A stretch of DNA of 7,423 nucleotides from CANCDA01 sp043757205 (GTDB taxonomy: Bacteria > Pseudomonadota > Gammaproteobacteria > Burkholderiales > Burkholderiaceae_C). The stretch is taken from NCBI GenBank assembly GCA_043757205.1, contig JAYVPU010000122.1:1-7423 (forward strand), in the 5' to 3' direction. Under the pieces are notes generated by a model. The model was given only the letters and a program-made list of their open reading frames with translations. It was not told the DNA's origin and searched no databases. Position numbers and translations under genes: made by a program. Below are positions 1 to 5,670 of the stretch, piece by piece (the first letter of the stretch is position 1; every line of letters begins with the position of its first letter).

Positions 1-83
1 CCAACAACAAATCGGCAGTTGAGCCTGTTGTAGGGGCACGTTTTGAATCCGAGTCCAATGAAATCAAGGACTTACGTCAGTAG
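1..83 (+). CDS. Possible C-terminal end of an upstream protein (partial, unrecognised)
   Basis: The frame beginning at position 3 is open from the window edge and ends at a TAG at 81-83, giving 26 residues that finish with the charged tail RFESESNEIKDLRQ. The other two plus frames hit stops within the first 35 bases. The composition (mixed acidic, basic and hydrophobic residues, no low-complexity run) is what a real protein tail looks like, but so short a stretch could be open by chance. No family is recognisable. It lies on the same strand as the small gene that follows 116 bases later. The start of the gene would be outside the window. Confidence 0.35.
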   Translation, partial: NNKSAVEPVVGARFESESNEIKDLRQ

Positions 84-131
84 CTGTCGAACTCGGGCGG
101 GCAATGGGTCAGGACGCAGCGGGGAAATCAA

Positions 132-151
132 TTGTCAATTCCAATTGACAA
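132..151. promoter_or_regulatory. Perfect 20-bp palindrome, candidate operator
   Basis: The arms TTGTCAATT (132-140) and AATTGACAA (143-151) are exact reverse complements separated by CC. The AT-rich site ends 48 bases before the ATG of the HEPN-like gene, in a short non-coding gap. It includes a consensus-like TTGACA at 145-150, but no convincing -10 box follows at 16-18 bases. A two-base loop is too tight for a good RNA hairpin, so a dimeric repressor site is a better reading than a terminator. The protein that would bind is unknown. Confidence 0.4.
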
Positions 152-186
152 AAGAATCCGACTTGAGGCCTTGCCTGACTGGGCGT

Positions 187-192
187 GGAGAG
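187..192 (+). promoter_or_regulatory. Ribosome binding site for the HEPN-like gene
   Basis: GGAGAG lies seven bases before the ATG at 200. An in-frame GTG at 185 would overlap this site and has no Shine-Dalgarno sequence of its own, so the ATG at 200 is preferred. Confidence 0.5.
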
Positions 193-199
193 TCAAAAA

Positions 200-670
200 A
201 TGACCCAAGAGGAAAAACGCCTTTGGGCAATCGCAATCGGCAACTTCATCATTGAGTTTGGTGCAATCGAAAGCTTGGTAACTGAAGTGGTTCGTAGATC
301 ATTTGCCGCCGCCCACTTCGATGTTTTGCGAAGATTGCCTTTCGAGCGCCGTGCATCATTGACCTTTGCCTCGTTGCAAGCATTGCATCCCGCTCTTTTT
401 CAAAGCTTGGAAAGTGACTTCAAATTGCTTGACGCAATACGCATACGGCGGAACATCATTGCACACAGTGGCTTCACGGTCAGTGTTTACACAAACGATG
501 ACCAAACTGAATTCAGGCTTGAGTTCGGTATGTCAGATGCGCACAAGAAGAACGCCGTTTTTTTGCAGATTCAGCACTTGGAAAGTGATACTGATGTACT
601 GAAGATGATCTATTCCAGACTCTTGCCGTTGATTTCCTCGGGAATGGAAGTCAGTGCTGTTGGTTCATAA
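200..670 (+). CDS. Small HEPN-like hypothetical protein
   Basis: The predicted product is 156 residues, soluble, without signal peptide or membrane segment. It is rich in predicted helix: residues 4-35 and 40-82 read as long amphipathic helices. It carries RRNIIAHS at 83-90, in which R84 and H89 fit the R-x4-6-H signature of HEPN domains, with the polar residue (N85) that often follows the arginine. HEPN proteins include RNases of toxin-antitoxin and abortive-infection systems as well as non-catalytic binding domains, so a role in RNA cleavage or phage/stress response is possible but not shown. The gene is visibly AT-richer (about 42-50% GC in lines I counted) than the module to its right (about 70% in places), which suggests acquisition from elsewhere. 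The next frame starts 26 bases downstream, so the two may be co-transcribed. No partner antitoxin is recognisable. The motif is short, so a chance match cannot be excluded; the gene itself is well supported. Confidence 0.65.
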   Translation: MTQEEKRLWAIAIGNFIIEFGAIESLVTEVVRRSFAAAHFDVLRRLPFERRASLTFASLQALHPALFQSLESDFKLLDAIRIRRNIIAHSGFTVSVYTNDDQTEFRLEFGMSDAHKKNAVFLQIQHLESDTDVLKMIYSRLLPLISSGMEVSAVGS

Positions 671-696
671 GGTGTTAGTTTGGAGAGTTTGAACGA

Positions 697-960
697 ATGA
701 CCGACAAAGAAATCCTTCCACGCCTCTCGCCCGAGTACGATGAAAGGGCAAATGCGTATTACTTGTGTGTCAGCGCAGAACTCGCGCAAAAGACAGGCGA
801 CAACCGCAACTACTGCACCTGTTGCGCCGTCGGGTCTCGAAGAAGCCTATTTACGAGGAGCGCAGTAGCCCATGCAACGCAGGGCGTTGAAAATACGCAA
901 GACGTACTGCCAGAAAGCTGCCGCTCAACAGTACCCGCTTCCGCGACAGTCCGGTCATAG
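697..960 (+). pseudogene. Short ORF, probably a truncated or frameshifted gene
   Basis: An ATG at 697 is preceded by GGAGAG at 682-687, so translation initiation is plausible. The first 33 or so residues (ending ELAQKTG) look like a normal protein start. The segment YDERANAYYL weakly recalls the YDxEADALYI pattern of DUF2283 proteins, but this is only a resemblance. From about position 790 the reading becomes cysteine-, serine- and arginine-rich and loses protein character. Another frame there is open to a TAG at 866-868 and contains SGLEEAYLRGAQ, which suggests a frameshift or junction near 790-800. The ORF then runs into the degenerate GntR remnant. Most likely it is the 5' end of a small gene cut off by a rearrangement. 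A genuine 87-residue orphan protein is the alternative. Confidence 0.4.
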
Positions 961-1140
961 GACCGCGTTCCAGCAGCGAACGGTTAGGTGTGGCACGCAC
1001 GCCGGTGCGTCAGGCCCTGTTCAAGCTGCAACAGGAAGGCTATGTCGAGGTGCTGTTTCGCAGCGACTGGCGCGTTCTGTCTTTCGACTTTGATCAGTTC
1101 GAACAGCTGTGCGACCTGCACCAGGTGCATTTGGCGCGCC
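930..1140 (+). pseudogene. GntR-family transcriptional regulator remnant
   Basis: The frame containing GTG at 990 encodes SERLGVARTPVRQALFKLQQ followed by EGYVEVLFRSDWRVLSFDFD and then QFEQLCDL. This is the second half of a GntR winged helix-turn-helix (recognition helix LGVARTPVRQAL, wing EGYVEV...WRV) and the linker into an FCD-type effector domain. The N-terminal helix of the DNA-binding domain is not recognisable, and the frame is closed upstream by a TGA at 888-890. After DLHQVH (about 1135) similarity to an FCD domain disappears. Intact proteins of this family are about 210-250 residues, so roughly a quarter survives. GntR/FCD regulators often control catabolic operons for organic acids, and this one may once have controlled the neighbouring module. 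The exact ends are uncertain by tens of bases. Confidence 0.7.
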
Positions 1141-1166
1141 AGGGCGTAGTCGGTGCCAACACCGGC

Positions 1167-1340
1167 CTACTGGTGCAACAGGCGGGTCACTTCTCGCACC
1201 GCCGTTTTCAACATCGGCAATATGGCGGCGATTCGGCGCTCCGTCATGCGGGACTGGGTGGCCGCCACCGTTATGGCGGCAATCGGGCTTTGCGCCTGGT
1301 TGAAGATGGGCAGACCGATCGCCCGCACTGACGCCCAAAG
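1167..1340 (-). pseudogene. IclR-family regulator C-terminal remnant
   Basis: On the minus strand the frame closing with TAG at 1167-1169 encodes SVRAIGLPIFNQAQSPIAAI, then TVAATQSRMTERRIAAILPM and LKTAVREVTRLLHQ. This matches the end of the IclR effector-binding domain: the G-x-RAIAAPIF strand, the P-x-AA-hydrophobic-V-A strand, and the final helices ending in a natural-looking stop. Upstream (above about 1340) the frame continues to a methionine at 1430 but the sequence is no longer IclR-like. The helix-turn-helix domain and most of the sensor domain are missing; intact IclR proteins are about 250-280 residues. It lies on the same strand as, and downstream of, the Bug binding-protein gene and converges with the GntR remnant. 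It is not expected to function. Confidence 0.7.
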
Positions 1341-1449
1341 GCTGCCGACTCCCCACCAGCACTGATGGCGTCTGTATGGGGTAAGTGCCCTGCGTGCCTG
1401 AGATATTTGCGATGGGCTAGCTGACTCCAAACCAAGGGATGTTTACAAA

Positions 1450-2427
1450 TTATTCGAGCACCACGCCCGCCAGCTCCACCGCCTTGGCGATCTTCACGGC
1501 CTCTATCTTCATCAATGCCGCGAACTCGGCTGGTGTGCTGGCCAAGTCTTCAGCACCGGCATTGGTCAGGGTGAGTTTCATCTCAGGGCTGGACAGCGCT
1601 TTTCGGATTTCAATGCCTAGCCGCTCGACGATGGCAGGCGGCAGACCTTTGGGGCCAAGGATGCCGCTGTACAAGACGAGTTCCATGGGTACGCCAGCTT
1701 CCTTCATGGTCGGCACATCAGGCGCGGCGCTGACCCGCTTGGATGAGGTGACGGCAAGACCGTTGATTTTCCCGGCCTTCATCTGGGTGATGGCGGGTGG
1801 CATGGTCGAGAAGGTGTAGGCGACTTCACCCGCAATGACCGCCGTGGTGGCAGGCGCGCTGCCTTTGTACGGCGCATGCAGGGTCTTGGTGCCGATCAGC
1901 TGGTTATAGGACTCACCGGCCAGATGGGTGATGGCGCCGTTGCCTGAGGATGCGTAAGCGACCTCTTGGGGTTTGGCTTTGGCAAGCGCCGTCAGCGCCT
2001 TCACATCTTTGGCACCGGAGGCCAGGCTGGACACCAGCATCAACGGCGTCGAGGCCACCAGACTAACCATGGTGAAGTCATTCCAGGAATCGTACTTGAG
2101 GTTTTTGTAGGCCGCGGCGTTGATGGCGTGGCTGGTCATGTCTTGAAAAAACAAGGTGTAGCCATCGGGTGCCGCATTGGCCACATAAGCCGACGCAATC
2201 ACCGTTGCCGCGCCCGCCTTGTTTTCCACAATCACGCTTTGCCCCATCTGCACCGTCAGCCGTGCCGCGAGCGCACGGGACAGCACATCGGAGATGCCGC
2301 CGGGCGGGAAGCCAAGCACCAAGGTGATGGGTTTTGAGGGATAGGCGCTGGTTTGGGCTGGCGCGGGCGTCGCCATGAAGACGGTGGAAAAAACAGCAGC
2401 CAAAAATTGACAGTAGCGAGTTTTCAT
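1450..2427 (-). CDS. Bug family (tripartite tricarboxylate transporter) solute-binding protein
   Basis: A 325-residue periplasmic binding protein of the TctC/Bug family, which captures small carboxylates or related metabolites for a TTT transporter. Residues 1-24 form a Sec signal peptide (MKTR, hydrophobic core, PAPA, likely cleavage before Q25). The mature start YPSKPITLVLGFPPGG (29-44) is the family signature strand and ligand loop. Further landmarks are VENKAGAATVIASAYVANA followed by PDGYTLFF (about residues 73-101) and the HAPYKGSAPATTAVIAGEV segment, which places the second ligand loop. Length is typical. No TctA or TctB membrane genes are in the window; orphan Bug genes are common in Burkholderiales, where one protein may share a distant transporter or act as a sensor. 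The gene is divergent from the deacetylase pair with a 132-base gap, which suggests shared regulation and a common substrate. The start is supported by the signal peptide; the Shine-Dalgarno (GGAC about 7 bases upstream) is weak. The ligand cannot be predicted. Confidence 0.95.
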   Translation of the reverse strand: MKTRYCQFLAAVFSTVFMATPAPAQTSAYPSKPITLVLGFPPGGISDVLSRALAARLTVQMGQSVIVENKAGAATVIASAYVANAAPDGYTLFFQDMTSHAINAAAYKNLKYDSWNDFTMVSLVASTPLMLVSSLASGAKDVKALTALAKAKPQEVAYASSGNGAITHLAGESYNQLIGTKTLHAPYKGSAPATTAVIAGEVAYTFSTMPPAITQMKAGKINGLAVTSSKRVSAAPDVPTMKEAGVPMELVLYSGILGPKGLPPAIVERLGIEIRKALSSPEMKLTLTNAGAEDLASTPAEFAALMKIEAVKIAKAVELAGVVLE

Positions 2428-2559
2428 GTGAGCGTCCGGTTGAAGTGGTGTTAATCAAGACGACGGTAACAACGGTTTTAGCCGCAGAGTCCGATTATTA
2501 TTCCATTTTGTTTGCAGCTTCATACCGAAACCGCAGCTCAACTCAATGAAGGTTTTATT
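2428..2559. promoter_or_regulatory. Divergent intergenic region, likely promoters for both directions
   Basis: The gap between the minus-strand binding-protein gene and the plus-strand deacetylase genes is AT-richer than its flanks and must carry both promoters if the divergent reading is right. A possible plus-strand -10 hexamer TATTAT lies at 2496-2501, but the bases 17 upstream (CGGTTT) are a poor -35, so an activator-dependent promoter is possible. I found no clear palindrome for a GntR or IclR operator. Confidence applies to the region, not to the individual hexamer. Confidence 0.35.
2548..2552 (+). promoter_or_regulatory. Ribosome binding site deciding the first deacetylase start
   Basis: GAAGG sits seven bases before a GTG at 2560-2562. 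The longer alternative, a TTG at 2512, lacks a Shine-Dalgarno and would add 16 residues without family similarity. The GTG start is therefore preferred. Confidence 0.55.
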
Positions 2560-3471
2560 GTGACCCGACCCCTATTGCCACGCCACAATCGCTACGATTT
2601 CATCCCGCTGAACGAGCGCAAAGATTACGACTGGCCGGGTGGCGCTCGGCTGGCGTTTGTCTTCACCACCAACATTGAATGTTTTGCCTTTGGTGCCGGC
2701 CTGGGTCATGACCCGGCCAAGAGCGGAGAGCCACAAACCCATCGCAATTATTCTTGGCGCGACTACGGCAATCGCATCGGCATTTGGCGGCTTTTTGAAA
2801 TGCTGGACCAACTCCAGATGCCAGCCGCGCACAACGTCAACAGTCTGGTCTATGACTACACGCCCCAAGTCATGGACGAGATCCGACGCCGTGGTGACGA
2901 AATTGTGGGCCACGGGCGCAGCAACGCCGAGAACCATCGCGGCATGTGGGAGGCCGACGAAGAACGCATCCTCAAAGAGGTGGTGGACAAATTCATTCAG
3001 CACGAAGGCAAGGCCCCCACAGGCTGGATGGGCTCGGGCGCGTATGAGACGCCGAACACCCCGGACCTGCTCAAAGAAGCCGGGTTCAAGTACCTCATGG
3101 ACTGGCCCATGGATGACCAGCCGATCTGGATGCGCACCCGCAGCGGCCCTATCCTGTCCATCCCGTACCCCGTGGAGCTCAATGATGCGCAGGTCATCAC
3201 CCACCGAAAACAAGATGCCAGCGAGTTTTGCGACATGATTGTTCAGCAATTTGACGAGATGATCGAACAATGCGAACGCCATCCCCTGGTCATGAACATC
3301 TCGGTGCACCCCCATGTGTTCGGCCAACCGTTTCGCCTTCGCATGTTGCGCACGGCCATGAAGCACTGCCTGGAAGGCCCGCATCGCGCCAAGCTCTGGT
3401 TGGCCCGGCCCGGAGAGATTGCCGACTATTGCTACAGCCTGCCCGCAGGAACGATTCCAGGCAGCACCTGA
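2560..3471 (+). CDS. Polysaccharide deacetylase / PuuE allantoinase-like protein, copy A
   Basis: With the GTG start the product is 303 residues, cytoplasmic (no signal peptide), of the NodB-homology TIM-barrel-like fold (CE4, PF01522) in the branch that includes PuuE allantoinase. Landmarks in order are: strand LAFVFTTNIE (31-40), where the catalytic TFDD of true CE4 enzymes is replaced by TNIE; YGNRIGIWR (69-77); EIVGHGRSNAENH (114-126), the motif-2 position with H118 and H126; GWMGSGAYETPNT (155-167); DWPMDDQPIW (181-190); SIPYPVELND (200-209); and ISVHPHVFGQP (247-257) with H250 and H252. Classical metal-dependent deacetylases use Asp-His-His; the first Asp is absent here, as is known for PuuE-type enzymes, which hydrolyse ring amides. 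This points to a small cyclic amide, imide or ureide, or another C-N bond, rather than to chitin or peptidoglycan. It is followed 60 bases later by a paralogue, and both face away from the Bug gene. The family is firm and the substrate unknown. Confidence 0.9.
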   Translation: MTRPLLPRHNRYDFIPLNERKDYDWPGGARLAFVFTTNIECFAFGAGLGHDPAKSGEPQTHRNYSWRDYGNRIGIWRLFEMLDQLQMPAAHNVNSLVYDYTPQVMDEIRRRGDEIVGHGRSNAENHRGMWEADEERILKEVVDKFIQHEGKAPTGWMGSGAYETPNTPDLLKEAGFKYLMDWPMDDQPIWMRTRSGPILSIPYPVELNDAQVITHRKQDASEFCDMIVQQFDEMIEQCERHPLVMNISVHPHVFGQPFRLRMLRTAMKHCLEGPHRAKLWLARPGEIADYCYSLPAGTIPGST

Positions 3472-3531
3472 GACCTTTCAAAGCGCTGCCAACAACAGCA
3501 TCGTCACCATTCATCCAACACGGAACTCACC

Positions 3532-4431
3532 ATGACCAACCCCCTCGGCAGCAGCGTCAGAGCGCGTGCACCTTACCAATCCATCGTTAACCGACCCCGT
3601 CTGGAACTGCCCGGTGGTGCCCGCGTGGTGTTGTGGAATATCGTCAACGTTGAAGTCTGGGAGCCGACCGGTGCCATGCCGCGCGCTGTGCTGTCGCCGC
3701 CCATGGGCAGCCCCCTCTTGCCCGACGTGCCCAACTGGTCTTGGCATGAATACGGCATGCGCGTTGGCTTTTGGCGGATTCTCGAGGCCTTGAGTGACCG
3801 GAAAATGAAAGCCACCTTTGCACTCAATGGTGCCACCTGCCGCATGTACGAGGAGGTCTGCACCGCGGCCCTCAACGCCGGTTGGGAATTCATGGGGCAC
3901 GGGCTGGTGCAAAAACCAATGCACAAGCTTGAAGACCAGCTCGGTGCCATCCGTGAAACCATGGAAGAAATCCGCAATTTCACCGGCAAGCCGCCACGCG
4001 GCTGGGAAAGCCCTGGCCTCACCGAAACCGACGACACCCTGGATCACCTGGCCGAAGCCGGCATTGAGTATGTGGCGGACTGGGTCTTCGACGACCAACC
4101 GGTCAGCCTGAAGTCAACCAAGGGCACCATCACCTCCATCCCCTACACCGTGGACTTGAACGACGTGGTGATTTCAACCGTGCAACAACACCCGTCTGAC
4201 GAAATGCTCAAACGCGGTAAAGCGCACTTTGACCGCCTGTACAAGGACGGCGCCAAGACGCCACGCGTGATGGCCATCTCCGTCCATCCCTACCTGAGCG
4301 GCGTACCGCACAGGATTGCCTACCTGGAACAGCTCTACGATTACGTGTTACGCCACGATGGCGTTGTGGTCTGGACCGGCGATCAAATCCTGGACTGGTT
4401 CCTGGAGCAGCAACGCAGCAACGCAGCATGA
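3532..4431 (+). CDS. Polysaccharide deacetylase / PuuE allantoinase-like protein, copy B
   Basis: A 299-residue cytoplasmic protein, paralogous to the gene just upstream. Shared landmarks are YGMRVGFWR (74-82), EFMGHG (119-124), GKPPRGWESPGLTET (152-166), DWVFDDQP (183-190), SIPYTVDLND (202-211) and ISVHPYLSGVP (249-259). The first-motif strand reads VVLWNIVNVEVWE (32-44), so the Asp of metal-dependent CE4 enzymes is again missing, with N39 and E41 at the equivalent place. It differs from copy A in motif 2 (GHGLVQKPMH against GHGRSNAENH) and in its end, VVVWTGDQILDWF (278-290), the usual last strand and helix of the family. The ATG at 3532 follows GGAA at 3522-3525. The two copies are diverged enough to suggest different substrates, successive steps or a hetero-oligomer rather than a recent duplication. 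Co-transcription with copy A and with the hydrolase downstream (82-base gap) is likely. The reaction is unknown; hydrolysis of a cyclic amide or imide is the best guess. Confidence 0.9.
   Translation: MTNPLGSSVRARAPYQSIVNRPRLELPGGARVVLWNIVNVEVWEPTGAMPRAVLSPPMGSPLLPDVPNWSWHEYGMRVGFWRILEALSDRKMKATFALNGATCRMYEEVCTAALNAGWEFMGHGLVQKPMHKLEDQLGAIRETMEEIRNFTGKPPRGWESPGLTETDDTLDHLAEAGIEYVADWVFDDQPVSLKSTKGTITSIPYTVDLNDVVISTVQQHPSDEMLKRGKAHFDRLYKDGAKTPRVMAISVHPYLSGVPHRIAYLEQLYDYVLRHDGVVVWTGDQILDWFLEQQRSNAA
4407..4428 (+). repeat. 8-bp tandem repeat at the 3' end of deacetylase copy B
   Basis: The unit GCAGCAAC occurs twice in a row (4407-4414, 4415-4422) followed by six bases of a third unit. It encodes the last residues of copy B just before the TGA. 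The unit is not a multiple of three, so slippage would change the C-terminus and stop position. The tail is outside the conserved fold, so little functional effect is expected. Confidence 0.6.
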
Positions 4432-4502
4432 GCTGGCCCCAGCTGGCGCATGTTGCACGCCTAGAGATGTGCAGCCGACCTTTAAATATTGCCTAGAACA
4501 AC

Positions 4503-4508
4503 AAGGAG
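4503..4508 (+). promoter_or_regulatory. Strong ribosome binding site deciding the hydrolase start
   Basis: AAGGAG lies five bases before the ATG at 4514. The same frame is open upstream into copy B, but only this ATG has a Shine-Dalgarno and begins a signal peptide. Confidence 0.8.
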
Positions 4509-4513
4509 ACGTA

Positions 4514-5635
4514 ATGATTCAACGCAGCCTGACCACCGTTTTTGCCGCACTGGCCTTTGCAATGACCACAACGGCCTACGCCCACGGCCCCAACGACCCG
4601 CCGCACCAGAGCCACGCGCAGGGTGATTTGAAGCTGGAAAGTGGCGAGGCGATCAAGGACTTCGCGATCTCCTATGTCACCCACGGCACGCTCAACGCCA
4701 ACAAGTCCAACGCGGTGCTGATGGTCACGGCCATTGGCGGCAACCACCACCGGATTGACTACCTGATTGGCCCCGGGCGCGCGCTGGACCCGGCCAAGTA
4801 CTTCATCATTTGCACCGATGCGATTGGCAACGGCCTGAGCACTTCGCCGTCCAACAGCGCCACGCAGCCGCGCATGCAGTTCCCCAAGTTCAATATGCGC
4901 GACATGGTGAACTCGCAGCAGCGGTTGATCACTGAGAAATTCGGCATCAAGAAACTGGTCACCGTGATTGGCGCATCCATGGGCGGCATGCAAGCGCTGC
5001 AATGGGCGGCCAGCTATCCGGCCATGATGGACAGCGTTGTGCCCATCATCCCGCTGGGCCGCACCCCGGCCTGGACGACGGGTGTGCTGGAGATGCTGCG
5101 CCAAAGCATCATGGCCGACCCGCGCTGGCTGGGTGGCAACTACGCCGCCAGCACGCCGCCTGAGCAGGGCATGCGGCTGTGGGCCGGTTGGCTCTCGGGC
5201 GTGATCGTGCGCACGCCGGGCTACCAAGAATCGCTCTACCCCAACGCGCAAGACGCCATCGCCTACCTCAAGGGCGGGCAAGACGCGGGCTGGCGGCGCA
5301 TGGATGCGGTGGACTGGGTCTATCAGAGCTGGGCCTACGACCAGCACAACCTGGGTACGACGCCCGGCTTTAATGGCGACTACCACCGCGCCCTGAAAGC
5401 CATCAAGGCCAAGACTTTGATCTTGGCGGGCACGGGCGATCTGCTCAACCCCGAGTACGAGGCACAAGAGGCGGCGCACTACATTGCCGACGTGCGCTAC
5501 GTCGCCATCAACCCCCAGCGCCCGATGGGCCATGTGTCGGGGGCGGGTATCAGCGCGCCAGAGAATGAGGTGCAGAACCGGGAGGTTGGCGCGTTTCTGG
5601 ACGTGGTGACCGAACGCGGGCGCAAGCTGCAATGA
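4514..5635 (+). CDS. Secreted alpha/beta hydrolase, homoserine acetyltransferase (MetX) superfamily
   Basis: A 373-residue protein with a Sec signal peptide (MIQRS, hydrophobic core, TTAYA, likely cleavage after residue 23), so it acts in the periplasm or outside the cell. The mature part follows the MetX layout: LKLESGEAIKDFAISYVTHG (39-58), then GTLNANKSNAVLM; the oxyanion-side loop DAIGNGLSTSPSNS (102-115) in place of the MetX NxxGGCxGSTGPSS; nucleophile elbow GASMGG (153-158) with Ser155; a lid region (about 185-285); Asp309 in GTGDLLNP; and His340 in MGHVSG. The full Ser-Asp-His triad is present. MetX itself is cytoplasmic and makes O-acetylhomoserine from acetyl-CoA, which is absent from the periplasm, so this protein is more probably an esterase, amidase or other hydrolase. 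The loop change GGCxGSTGP to GNGLSTSP agrees with a different reaction. It is the last of three co-directional genes after the two deacetylase-like genes and may process a substrate before import. The long lid is typical of the superfamily. Confidence 0.88.
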   Translation: MIQRSLTTVFAALAFAMTTTAYAHGPNDPPHQSHAQGDLKLESGEAIKDFAISYVTHGTLNANKSNAVLMVTAIGGNHHRIDYLIGPGRALDPAKYFIICTDAIGNGLSTSPSNSATQPRMQFPKFNMRDMVNSQQRLITEKFGIKKLVTVIGASMGGMQALQWAASYPAMMDSVVPIIPLGRTPAWTTGVLEMLRQSIMADPRWLGGNYAASTPPEQGMRLWAGWLSGVIVRTPGYQESLYPNAQDAIAYLKGGQDAGWRRMDAVDWVYQSWAYDQHNLGTTPGFNGDYHRALKAIKAKTLILAGTGDLLNPEYEAQEAAHYIADVRYVAINPQRPMGHVSGAGISAPENEVQNREVGAFLDVVTERGRKLQ

Positions 5636-5651
5636 GCGGGGCGCTGGCAAG

Positions 5652-5670
5652 TGAGCGGTGACTTCGCTCA
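5652..5670. terminator. Weak hairpin between convergent genes
   Basis: TGAGCG (5652-5657) and CGCTCA (5665-5670) can pair around a seven-base loop in the short gap between the hydrolase stop and the convergent histidine phosphatase stop, which it overlaps. No T-run follows on either strand, so intrinsic termination is doubtful. It is recorded as the only hairpin seen in the 32-base gap. Confidence 0.2.

Larger units (their letters stand above)
790..1449. other. Gene-poor decayed segment between the left genes and the binding-protein gene
   Basis: This 660-base stretch has no intact gene. It contains the doubtful tail of the 697 ORF, a GntR-regulator remnant on the plus strand and an IclR-regulator remnant on the minus strand. 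Between about 1341 and 1449 I see no gene, no clear terminator hairpin and no recognisable repeat. No insertion-sequence ends or transposase could be identified with confidence. The mixture of strands and partial domains suggests several deletions or recombination events, and the left boundary coincides with the change from lower to higher GC. Confidence 0.6.

Noticed and set aside
43..255. 70-codon plus-strand ORF at the left edge
   Set aside because: It overlaps the palindrome and the HEPN-like gene in another frame, has no ribosome site, and its product is low-complexity serine/arginine-rich.
860..930. Minus-strand peptide (FWQYVLRIFNALRCMGYCAP) as a possible transposase tail
   Set aside because: Too short to assign, no inverted repeats or further transposase sequence nearby; treated as part of the decayed segment.
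984..990. GTTAGGT resembling an integron attC core site
   Set aside because: No matching inverse core (RYYYAAC) at a suitable distance and no integrase. The bases are coding positions of the GntR remnant (SERLGVAR).
2572..3384. 270-codon minus-strand ORF antisense to deacetylase copy A
   Set aside because: It is a codon-bias shadow: no family pattern, no ribosome site, and the opposite strand carries conserved motifs throughout.
3511..4098. 195-codon minus-strand ORF antisense to deacetylase copy B
   Set aside because: It is a shadow of a conserved gene, with no motif of its own.
4431..4444. AGCTGG/CCAGCT hairpin after deacetylase copy B as a terminator
   Set aside because: A six-base stem with a two-base loop and no T-run. 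The hydrolase gene with a strong ribosome site follows closely, so read-through is more likely.
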